DNA of 6,591 nucleotides from Candidatus Bipolaricaulota bacterium (GTDB lineage: Bacteria > Bipolaricaulota > Bipolaricaulia > UBA7950 > UBA9294): assembly GCA_023132545.1 (NCBI GenBank), contig JAGLYB010000154.1, positions 1-6,591 of the forward strand, read 5' to 3'. The translations under genes were made by a program, and so were the position numbers. This document shows, piece after piece, positions 1-5,351 of the stretch. Below the pieces are notes generated by a model. The model worked only from the letters and a program-made list of their open reading frames with translations. It did not search any database and was not told where the DNA came from. The first letter of the stretch is position 1. Each line of letters starts with the position of its first letter.

Positions 1-224
1 GTTAAGCCGGCCTGATCGCCGATCATGGAAATTCCGATGCCAACCGGCGCGCCTCCCACCGTAATCAGCTCTGGAGTCCCGCGAACCAGCGTCAGGATAA
101 GTTGACTCAGGAATACGGCATCGACTAGGTGCGAGAGAATCGTGAACGGCTTTCGCGCTCGAACAAACGAAATCGAAAGGATGGCAAACACAAAGCGGAG
201 TAGAGGCAGCAGAATCAAAGGCAT
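1..224 (-). CDS. mnhD: Proton-conducting antiporter subunit, MnhD/MrpD (MbhH) type, N-terminal part
   Basis: This gene starts at ATG 224-222 and runs off the left edge, so only the first 74 residues are visible. They contain two hydrophobic stretches (about 1-20 and 30-47), followed by VGGAPVGIGISMIGDQAGL at 56-74. That resembles the W-x-x-P-x-G-I-x-x-x-x-D-x-x-S/G segment near the N-terminus of MrpD and NuoM/N-like subunits. In that family the protein is a 14-helix membrane subunit carrying the proton/cation path; those helices lie outside the window. An AGGAGG site 7 nt upstream decides the start. The first 10 nt overlap the end of mnhC, implying translational coupling. Position after mnhC equals mrpD in Mrp operons and mbhH in Mbh operons. 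A different NuoL/M/N-type paralogue remains possible because so little is visible. Confidence 0.75.
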   Translation of the reverse strand, partial: MPLILLPLLRFVFAILSISFVRARKPFTILSHLVDAVFLSQLILTLVRGTPELITVGGAPVGIGISMIGDQAGL

Positions 225-580
225 AATGTCTCCTCCTCTTCGCTTTCACGGGCCATCTCCTGCTCGATTCGGATGGAATCCGTTGTGTGGTACCGTTCCA
301 CCAAGATCATGACGAACACCAAAGCCAGTGCCAGAATTGCGAAGTTCACGACGATAGCGGAAAGGACGAGGGCCTGCGGCAACGGATCTGCCAGAATTCC
401 CATTTCGCCGGGAATCTGAATGGGAGGCCTGGCTCCCGGACGATCGCCGATCGAAATAAGGAACAGGATTGACGCGGCATTGATCATGCCTAGCGCCAGC
501 AGCTTGATGACCAGATCGCGGCGGAGGACCAGCGCCAGGATTCCTATGCTAAACAGAATGAACGCTACCATTGCAGCCAC
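215..580 (-). CDS. mnhC: Cation:proton antiporter subunit C (MnhC/MrpC, NuoK-like)
   Basis: This is a 121-residue, three-helix membrane protein of the NuoK/MnhC family, a small core subunit of Mrp antiporters and Mbh-type complexes. Helices are at about 3-20, 24-45 and 68-95. The family signature is LADPLPQALVLSAIVVNFA at 63-81, and N34 lies in the second helix as in relatives. The tail (about 96-121) is hydrophilic and acidic (ESEEEE) and probably cytoplasmic. The likely start is GTG 580-578, which shares one base with the TAG of the upstream gene and has GAGGTGA 6 nt before it. An ATG three codons later (571) is the alternative. Length agrees with the family (about 110-125). It sits between the mnhB-type fusion and mnhD, as in both mrp and mbh operons. 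Confidence 0.9.
   Translation of the reverse strand: MAAMVAFILFSIGILALVLRRDLVIKLLALGMINAASILFLISIGDRPGARPPIQIPGEMGILADPLPQALVLSAIVVNFAILALALVFVMILVERYHTTDSIRIEQEMARESEEEETLCL
232..237 (-). promoter_or_regulatory. Shine-Dalgarno site of mnhD
   Basis: Read on the minus strand, AGGAGG lies 7 nt before ATG 224-222, inside the last codons of mnhC. It is the main support for the start of the truncated mnhD gene at the window edge. Confidence 0.7.
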
Positions 581-1284
581 TAGAGTTCACCTCGATGCTG
601 TGCGAATGCGGCAATCACGAGCCATGCACCGATGAAGACCTTCATGGCGATGAGAATGTTGTAGATGAGAATCGAGCCCCCGCTGAGCAACTGTCCCGGC
701 GTACCCTTGGGGAGCAGATCGCTGAGTGGGATTCTTCCCACAGCAACCGGCACGAGAAGGAAGATCAGCAAGCTTAGCAGGATCGCCTTCTCTGCCAACG
801 CCAATCTCCAGGGGTTCAATCGCGTTTCGATGGCCTTCATGCCATGGGCGATGGCTACGTACAGCAAGCCGCTGGCGGCGATCACACCGCCGGCGAACCC
901 GCCGCCGGGTGAGATGTGTCCGAAGATTGCAAAGAATGAACAAAGGAGCAAAGCCAGTGGCGTCAGAAAGCTCACAGCGGTTTGAACTACTTCCGATTCA
1001 GACAAGGTGGGAAGGCTCATGCCTTTGGATTGCTGCAGGTAGTGACGTACTCCTAAGACGGCTACCGAAAAAACAAGTACCTCCAGCAGTGTATCGAACA
1101 AGCGGTAGTTCAGGTAGATGCCGGCGACTCGATTGGATGCCCCCGTCTCTTCAAGTGCACGGGCGAGATACTGCTGTGAATCAGCTGGGTGGGGATGGCT
1201 GTTCGCGTACGTGATCCCCACCAGAGCAGCAAAAGCGACGATGATTCCCACAGCGAGGATGGTTTGAACCCGATCCTTGGTCAT
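580..1284 (-). CDS. MbhE-MnhB fusion subunit of Mrp/Mbh-type antiporter module
   Basis: This 234-residue membrane protein joins two modules that are often separate. Residues 1-85 resemble MbhE, which equals the extreme C-terminal part of MrpA. A helix (8-27) is followed by an extramembrane stretch with ETGASNRVAGIYLNYRLFDT (46-65), matching the TGA-x-N-x-V...DxR-x-x-DT pattern of that domain, then a second helix (66-80). Residues 95-229 are an MnhB domain with the hallmark GHISPGGGFAGG at 122-133 and four hydrophobic segments. Role by family: core membrane subunit of a Na+/H+ antiport module, with no cofactor. ATG 1284 overlaps the upstream TGA by 4 nt (ATGA), and AAGAGG lies about 8 nt upstream. 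No stop or frame change occurs at the junction, so the fusion looks genuine. Confidence 0.88.
   Translation of the reverse strand: MTKDRVQTILAVGIIVAFAALVGITYANSHPHPADSQQYLARALEETGASNRVAGIYLNYRLFDTLLEVLVFSVAVLGVRHYLQQSKGMSLPTLSESEVVQTAVSFLTPLALLLCSFFAIFGHISPGGGFAGGVIAASGLLYVAIAHGMKAIETRLNPWRLALAEKAILLSLLIFLLVPVAVGRIPLSDLLPKGTPGQLLSGGSILIYNILIAMKVFIGAWLVIAAFAQHRGEL
587..593 (-). promoter_or_regulatory. Shine-Dalgarno site favouring the GTG start of mnhC
   Basis: The minus-strand heptamer GAGGTGA ends 6 nt before GTG 580-578, whereas it lies 15 nt from the ATG at 571. The spacing favours the GTG start. The site is embedded in the last codons of the preceding gene. Confidence 0.6.
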
Positions 1285-2081
1285 GAAAAATGCCTCTTGA
1301 TCATGTCATCCAATTGGCCGGAGGTGCTCAAGCGGGCCAGGTAATCGGCATAGTCCCGCCGGAGTTTCGCCCTCCTTTTCGCGATCAGGAAGGCGTACCC
1401 ATACTCGCCGTCGATCCGATCGAGTCCCTGAAGCAGAGCTCCGGCGCGGCCGAGGGCCAAGACACGTGCCAAGTCGAGAGAGGTAACTACCGTCGATAGC
1501 GTACCGCTGCGACCATGGGTCAGTAATTCGGAGAAGTAGCCTTCGTAGTCGGGCACCGTAGCGGGAACTTCGCGTGGCTTCGATCTTGCGGGAAACGTGT
1601 AAACACCTGTTTTTAGATGCCTAGGTGTGGGCAGCAAGGCCCCTTCTGCTTCTTCAAGAGGGATGATTCCGCCGGCTCCGATGTCGGCTTCGCGATGAGC
1701 GATCAACCAGGGCACGCGTCGCAATGGGACGAATTGAATTGATAGATCCAAACCGGTCTCGCGCGCGAATCCGTCCAGAATCTCGTATTCGAGCCCAGTG
1801 ATGTGATCGCCTTCGCGTGCGATTAGGCGCGGGACTTCGTCGGCAACGACAGTTAACCTCCCTGTTCTACGGATGGCCAGCACATAGATGGCAGTCACCA
1901 AGGCTGCGCCGATGGTGGCCTCGGTGATAGCCACGTCGGGAGCATGCATCAGCAAGTAGACGGCTGCCAACACGAAACTGAACAATCCCATCCCAATAAT
2001 CGCGGACAGTCGCCGGGACTGGGCTAATGAAATGCCGGCGACAATCGGGAGAAGTGCCAAGAGAATCCAACGTGCAATCAT
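1281..2081 (-). CDS. MbhD/DUF4040 membrane domain fused to family 3 solute-binding domain
   Basis: This 266-residue protein has two parts. Residues 1-72 form three helices (about 2-20, 27-45, 55-71) with HAPDVAITEATIGAAL at 46-61, the signature of MbhD, equivalent to part of the C-terminal region of MrpA. Only a few residues later, from about 76, a bacterial extracellular solute-binding protein family 3 fold begins: ITGLEYEILDGFARETGLDL (94-113), a lobe-one stretch READIGAGGI (130-139), and a typical ending GQLDDMIKRHFS (255-266). The Arg that usually binds an amino-acid carboxylate after that glycine-rich turn is not there (IPLEEAEG instead), and the second lobe is short and divergent. The start is ATG 2081, giving a 4-nt ATGA overlap with mnhG and GAGGA 6 nt upstream; an upstream in-frame start at 2204 would run through mnhG. 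Membrane part is firm; the ligand and side of the membrane for the C-terminal domain are unknown. Confidence 0.85.
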   Translation of the reverse strand: MIARWILLALLPIVAGISLAQSRRLSAIIGMGLFSFVLAAVYLLMHAPDVAITEATIGAALVTAIYVLAIRRTGRLTVVADEVPRLIAREGDHITGLEYEILDGFARETGLDLSIQFVPLRRVPWLIAHREADIGAGGIIPLEEAEGALLPTPRHLKTGVYTFPARSKPREVPATVPDYEGYFSELLTHGRSGTLSTVVTSLDLARVLALGRAGALLQGLDRIDGEYGYAFLIAKRRAKLRRDYADYLARLSTSGQLDDMIKRHFS

Positions 2082-2371
2082 TGCTCGTCCTCTTCTCTGT
2101 GCCGCTGCACAAAGGCACTGCGAGCCACGCTGTGCGTCACGATGGGATTGGTGATCAGCATAAGGAGGAGAAGCAACACTAACGTGACATCGTGACGGTC
2201 CCAACCGGAATGCAGAATGAGCCCGATGAGGATCAGCCCAAGTCCAGCATTGTCTGAAACACCGCTAGCTTGTAATCGTGAGTAGATGTCGCGAAAGCGC
2301 AGCATGCCCAGCGATCCAATAAGCACGAAACCAACGCCAACTCCCATGATCACATAAGCTGCGATCGTCAT
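2078..2371 (-). CDS. mnhG: Monovalent cation/H+ antiporter subunit G (MnhG/MrpG, MbhC)
   Basis: This is a 97-residue small membrane subunit with three hydrophobic segments (about 3-22, 42-55, 61-78). Family signatures are clear: GSLGMLRFRDIYSRLQ at 19-34, a glycine-rich second helix NAGLGLILIGL (41-51), and TNPIVTHSVARSAF at 74-87. The length is usual for MrpG. MrpG is required for assembly and activity of Mrp antiporters and has the homologue MbhC in membrane-bound hydrogenases. ATG 2371 overlaps the TGA of mnhF by 4 nt, with GGAGG about 9 nt upstream. Its own TGA overlaps the start of the MbhD fusion gene by 4 nt, so translation of all three is probably coupled. Confidence 0.94.
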   Translation of the reverse strand: MTIAAYVIMGVGVGFVLIGSLGMLRFRDIYSRLQASGVSDNAGLGLILIGLILHSGWDRHDVTLVLLLLLMLITNPIVTHSVARSAFVQRHREEDEQ

Positions 2372-2622
2372 CGGTGTCCGCCTCCTCGTTCCAGGAATCG
2401 GGAAATGATAACCACTCCCAGGAAGCTCAAGGCGGCATACCCGATGGCGACATCCAGTACCATCGTTTCATGGGTTCCTACCGCGACAAGGCAGATGACA
2501 ATGACAATTCGATTGGAGGCGGTGTTGTAGGCAAGAAGACGATCCCACGCTGTGGGGCCACGCCATAGCAGTACAAGAACGGGCACCAGTGAGCAGAGGA
2601 CGAGCGTCTCAAGGACGGTCAC
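2368..2622 (-). CDS. mnhF: Monovalent cation/H+ antiporter subunit F (MnhF/MrpF, MbhB)
   Basis: This is an 84-residue, three-helix protein (about 3-19, 38-50, 56-75). It carries the MrpF pattern RGPTAWDRLLAYNTASN at 21-37 and LDVAIGYAALSFLGVVIISR at 56-75, including the membrane Asp57 typical of the family. MrpF is a small subunit next to MrpE and MrpG in the antiporter. The start is GTG 2622-2620: GAGGAGG lies 6 nt upstream, and the reading frame begins 14 nt inside the end of mnhE. The neighbours E-F-G are in the standard order. The product is of normal length and looks intact. Confidence 0.92.
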   Translation of the reverse strand: MTVLETLVLCSLVPVLVLLWRGPTAWDRLLAYNTASNRIVIVICLVAVGTHETMVLDVAIGYAALSFLGVVIISRFLERGGGHR

Positions 2623-3100
2623 TGTGACCCTCCTCGAACAGTCTGTGTAGGCGAGCCTCGAGGGATTCTTTGATCTCTCGCCAATCGCCGTGCCCGCCGG
2701 ATGCTTGCAGCCAGTGAATGTAGAGCAGATCCTCCTCGACGAGCAATGAGATCGTGGACGGTGTCAGCGTAATCGAGTTCAGCAGAATGAATCGTGCCAG
2801 TGGATCTTGGACGCGAATGGGAAGGGCCATCAAGCGACCTTCTTCCCCGCCTTTAAGAATCAACCACGTGGTATGCAGCGTGGAGATAACGAAGCGCTTA
2901 GCCAGCGTAAGAACGAATTGAAAGAATCGGATAGGGTGCTTGAACAGTTTGTACATGGACGACGGGGCCTCAGGCATAATCGCACGCCAGAAGACGGCCA
3001 CGATCACAGAACTGAGAAATCCGGCCATCGCGAATGGGAAGGCCAACGTTCGTGTCAGCGCGAGCCAGACCAGTAATAGAACGAGAATGCCGAGAATCAT
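2609..3100 (-). CDS. mnhE: Na+/H+ antiporter subunit E (MnhE/MrpE, MbhA)
   Basis: This 163-residue protein has hydrophobic helices near its N-terminus (about 2-17 and 20-40), a further amphipathic/hydrophobic region (about 57-83), then a cytoplasmic-type domain. The diagnostic MrpE stretch is LLNSITLTPSTISLLVEED at 106-124 followed by LLYIHWL. In Mrp complexes this subunit joins F and G. I chose ATG 3100 because the protein then begins directly with the first helix, as in relatives. The frame remains open to 3160, but the extra 20 residues (LVAGQSRNQEDEG-like) are hydrophilic and unlike the family. A GAAGG sequence lies only 4 nt before the ATG, so the ribosome site is weak. The gene follows the lipoprotein stop after 68 nt, the only real gap in the minus-strand run. 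I see no convincing promoter there, though one cannot be excluded. Confidence 0.92.
   Translation of the reverse strand: MILGILVLLLVWLALTRTLAFPFAMAGFLSSVIVAVFWRAIMPEAPSSMYKLFKHPIRFFQFVLTLAKRFVISTLHTTWLILKGGEEGRLMALPIRVQDPLARFILLNSITLTPSTISLLVEEDLLYIHWLQASGGHGDWREIKESLEARLHRLFEEGHSDRP
2629..2635 (-). promoter_or_regulatory. Shine-Dalgarno site fixing the GTG start of mnhF
   Basis: Minus-strand GAGGAGG sits 6 nt before GTG 2622-2620, within the last codons of mnhE. There is no ATG at the expected N-terminus, so this strong site supports GTG initiation. Confidence 0.7.
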
Positions 3101-3168
3101 GATGCCTTCATCTTCTTGATTCCTGGACTGCCCTGCAACTAAAGGTGTCCCCAGCAGCAACGTGGGGC

Positions 3169-4128
3169 CTATTCCTCGATGGTTACCCGAATGTCATCGA
3201 AATACGCGTTGCACGTTTCAGTCAGGCTTTCCTCTCCAATGACGATAATCCAGGTCGAGGTATCCGAGAATGCGGCATCCAAAGGACCTTCCATCCAAGA
3301 TACGTCGTCGATTAGCAACTCGAACGAATCCTGACCGAACTCGAATGTGTAGGTATGCCAGCGGTAGACGTCGGGCTCATAGCTGATCGGATGACCAACA
3401 TCGGTTCCCAGAAGAGTCGGAACTTGGACGTACGATCCATCTCGCTCATTGGTGAATAGGTAATAGGGGAGTGCCCCGACCAAGGAGCCCAGATCTGCCC
3501 TGCCTGGCGCAAACAGGAACGTATGGAGAACCTGATTTCGAAGCGTCATGATGCGACAAGAGAAGACGGCTTTCTGACCGATACGCAGTGGGGGGAGTTC
3601 GATCGCGTGGTAGCGTCGATGCCATCGGCTGGCTGCGCTATGGATATAGAGGGCGTTTCCGGGGGCACCTCGTATGAAATCAATCTGCGCGTCGCTTGCA
3701 GATGCCCAAGTTGGATCCAATACCCAGCGTGCCAACGCCAACTCACCGTCCGAGAAATCTTCGTCCAAGATCACGGTTCCCGTACGTGCATACACGACCA
3801 CCTGTTGGGTGTCGTGATCCAGATGACCGTTGGCATCCTCAATTGTCAGCGTTATGGAATAGATTCCCGCAAATGGAAAGGATGCATTGGCCTGCTGCCC
3901 CACTAGAGATTGGCCATCACTGAGATCCCACGTGTAGGACACGATTGAAGTGCTGCCCAGGGACAGAGATCCATCCAACTCGAACGTTTCTCCCGCATAA
4001 ACAATGACGGGCGAGACCGAGAAATCGGCGGTCGGTCGCGGTTGCACCAGCTCACATCCCGCCAGGCCAAGAAGCAACAACCCCAGCGCAGCGAGAATGC
4101 TGGCACAGTGAATCCGCTTGCTAGCCAA
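3169..4128 (-). CDS. Secreted lipoprotein with PKD domain and probable concanavalin-like domain
   Basis: This is a 319-residue protein of unknown specific function. Residues 1-24 form a lipoprotein signal peptide: positive SKR, hydrophobic core, and lipobox LAGC with Cys25 as the predicted lipidated residue. Residues 33-113 are a PKD-type beta-sandwich (ADFSVSP at 34-40, SYTWDLSDG at 64-72, FAGIYSITLTIEDANG at 86-101). Residues about 119-318 begin DEDFSDG and end YFDDIRVTI. They show the strand pattern and closing phrase of LamG/concanavalin-like or carbohydrate-binding domains (for example WHTYTFEF at 257-264, FELLIDDV at 269-276). No catalytic motif is seen. The best start is TTG 4128-4126, because no ATG precedes Cys25 in frame, and AGGAG lies about 10 nt upstream. 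The gene overlaps the peptidase gene by 8 nt. It may bind surface glycans or proteins; any link to the antiporter genes is inference from co-direction only. Confidence 0.82.
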   Translation of the reverse strand: MASKRIHCASILAALGLLLLGLAGCELVQPRPTADFSVSPVIVYAGETFELDGSLSLGSTSIVSYTWDLSDGQSLVGQQANASFPFAGIYSITLTIEDANGHLDHDTQQVVVYARTGTVILDEDFSDGELALARWVLDPTWASASDAQIDFIRGAPGNALYIHSAASRWHRRYHAIELPPLRIGQKAVFSCRIMTLRNQVLHTFLFAPGRADLGSLVGALPYYLFTNERDGSYVQVPTLLGTDVGHPISYEPDVYRWHTYTFEFGQDSFELLIDDVSWMEGPLDAAFSDTSTWIIVIGEESLTETCNAYFDDIRVTIEE

Positions 4129-5209
4129 CAGAGATCAGCTCCTCTTTCGGGAATGCCGTAATGATCTCGCATCCAGCTTCCGTGACAACTACGTCGTCTT
4201 CGATTCGTACGCCGCCGAAGCCAGTGAAGTAGATTCCGGGCTCGACTGTGACCACCATACCCGCTTCGAGAGTGTCCTTGCTGAGCGGAGATAGTCCGGG
4301 AACTTCGTGGACTTCCAGACCAATGCCATGGCCTAGGCCGTGACCGAAGTTCTCGCCGAATCCGGCTTCCTTGATGAAATCTCGCGCAACTGCATCGGCT
4401 TCGATCCCCGTAATCCCCGCACGAATTGCTTCGATAGACAGGCGGTTGGCCTTCAATACGGTATCGTAGATCTTCTCGGCCTTGGCTGAAGTTTCGCCAA
4501 CCACAAACGTACGCGTAATGTCCGAACGGTATCCATGGACATTGGCCCCGAAATCGAACAGCAGCAAGTCGCCCGCCTTCAGAGTAGCTGCCTGATGAAA
4601 TGGACTGTAGTGATTGAGCGCCGTATTGGGACCGGTGGAAACGTTGATGTCAAAGGCAAGCCCTTCGGCGTCGGATTGGCGAATCAGCATCTCCAATTGG
4701 AGAGCGATTTCTGCTTCGTTCATCCCCACTTTGATCCACGGAACGAGCTCGCTCAGGGCGGCGTCTGCTATCTTGGCGGCGGCCCGTAGATGATTCAGCT
4801 CCTCGTCAGATTTGACGCGTCTCAGTTGGGCAACCGGATCCCGTTGGGGATTCAATTTCACTGTGCCCAACTTGCCCAGTTCTTCGTACCAATACACGCT
4901 GGCTCTCGCCGAGGAGAACGTAATGGTGTTGAGGTTTCGCTTGGTCAAACCCTCGAACAGTCCCTTTACGTTCCAGGCCCGTCCTTCTTCGATCTGAATA
5001 CCATCGGTTTCTTGGTTGGCTTGTTCCGTGTAGCGGGAATCCGTCAGCAGGAGGGCGTGAGCGGGGGAAAGGATGAGTGCGCCTTCTCCGGTGAATCCGG
5101 TCAAATAGCGAAGGGAAACGGGATCCGAGCCTTCCAAATTGACGGCAATGAAGGCGTCGGTGGTCACGGTTTCCAGAAGACGTTGTTGTCGAAGTGCATA
5201 GTCGGTCAT
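4121..5209 (-). CDS. Aminopeptidase P family metallopeptidase (M24B; Xaa-Pro aminopeptidase or dipeptidase)
   Basis: This 362-residue cytoplasmic enzyme cleaves Xaa-Pro bonds in peptides and uses a two-metal centre. Residues 1-125 form the creatinase-like N-terminal domain (RYLTGFTGEGALIL at 34-47, LLTDSRYTEQA at 54-64). Residues 130-355 are the pita-bread catalytic domain. All five metal ligands are visible: D219 (LLFDFGA), D230 (YRSDITRTF), H294 (GHGLGHGIGLEVHE), E323 (VEPGIY) and E337 (RIEDDV). The probable catalytic histidines H200 (NHYSPF) and H301 are also present. The length matches short pepP/pepQ-type proteins of about 350-360 residues; sequence alone does not separate aminopeptidase from dipeptidase, so no symbol is given. 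ATG 5209 has AGGGG 6 nt upstream. It is the first gene of the minus-strand run and is divergent from pheS. Confidence 0.95.
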   Translation of the reverse strand: MTDYALRQQRLLETVTTDAFIAVNLEGSDPVSLRYLTGFTGEGALILSPAHALLLTDSRYTEQANQETDGIQIEEGRAWNVKGLFEGLTKRNLNTITFSSARASVYWYEELGKLGTVKLNPQRDPVAQLRRVKSDEELNHLRAAAKIADAALSELVPWIKVGMNEAEIALQLEMLIRQSDAEGLAFDINVSTGPNTALNHYSPFHQAATLKAGDLLLFDFGANVHGYRSDITRTFVVGETSAKAEKIYDTVLKANRLSIEAIRAGITGIEADAVARDFIKEAGFGENFGHGLGHGIGLEVHEVPGLSPLSKDTLEAGMVVTVEPGIYFTGFGGVRIEDDVVVTEAGCEIITAFPKEELISVG

Positions 5210-5230
5210 GTCGTTCCCCTTTCGGACGAT

Positions 5231-5265
5231 CCAAGACGCCCGTGGTTTGTTTCACGCCGCCTTGG
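5231..5265 (-). promoter_or_regulatory. Leader hairpin upstream of the M24B peptidase gene
   Basis: Read on the minus strand, the segment folds as CCAAGGCG, a bulged G, CGTG, an 8-base loop AAACAAAC, CACG, GG, CGTCTTGG. In RNA this gives an 8-bp outer stem (one G-U pair), a 1x2 internal loop and a 4-bp inner stem. It ends 8 nt before the start of the GAAAGGGG ribosome-site region and 22 nt before ATG 5209. No T-run follows, so it is not an intrinsic terminator. It could be a 5'-UTR structure that affects translation, or an operator for a dimeric protein. The fold is by eye. Confidence 0.4.
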
Positions 5266-5284
5266 GCACATTGCACCGCTCGTG

Positions 5285-5351
5285 CTGTGAGCCTAAACCG
5301 AAGGTTCAGCGAGCCCATACTATATGTCAAGGCAAGACTAAACTGAAGGTT
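5285..5351 (+). repeat. Decayed flank of the 22-bp tandem array (about three units)
   Basis: 5285-5306 matches the 22-bp consensus at about 16 of 22 positions and ends in the same AAGGTT/CAGGTT-like tail. 5307-5328 and 5330-5351 match at about 14 of 22 each, with one extra base between them. These look like older units that drifted after the array formed, on the side toward the peptidase gene. Alignment was by eye. Confidence 0.6.
5319..5347 (-). promoter_or_regulatory. Possible promoter of the minus-strand gene run
   Basis: On the minus strand, TATAGT (5324-5319) is preceded by a 17-nt spacer and TTCAGT (5347-5342). The -10 match is good and the -35 match poor (3 of 6). It would start transcription near 5313 and give a leader of about 100 nt that includes the 5231-5265 hairpin. 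The TATAGT is a decayed copy of the TATAGC present in each repeat unit, so it may be coincidence. Confidence 0.25.

Noticed and set aside
726..1214. 162-codon plus-strand frame opposite the MbhE-MnhB gene
   Set aside because: Arg/Ser-rich translation typical of an antisense shadow; the minus-strand gene has clear family motifs.
2082..2204. N-terminal extension of the MbhD fusion gene to 2204
   Set aside because: The extra 41 residues are the mnhG sequence read out of frame, and ATG 2081 with a 4-nt overlap and ribosome site explains the start.
3149..3167. Terminator between the lipoprotein gene and mnhE
   Set aside because: CCCCA and TGGGG can pair (5 bp, 9-nt loop), but the stem is short and no T-run follows on the minus strand.
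3523..3906. 127-codon plus-strand frame inside the lipoprotein gene
   Set aside because: It is antisense to a well-supported signal peptide, PKD domain and C-terminal domain and has no recognisable features.
5325..5330. Minus-strand TTGACA as the -35 box of the peptidase promoter
   Set aside because: The hexamer is perfect, but the sequence 16-18 nt downstream (around GAACCT) is not a -10 box.
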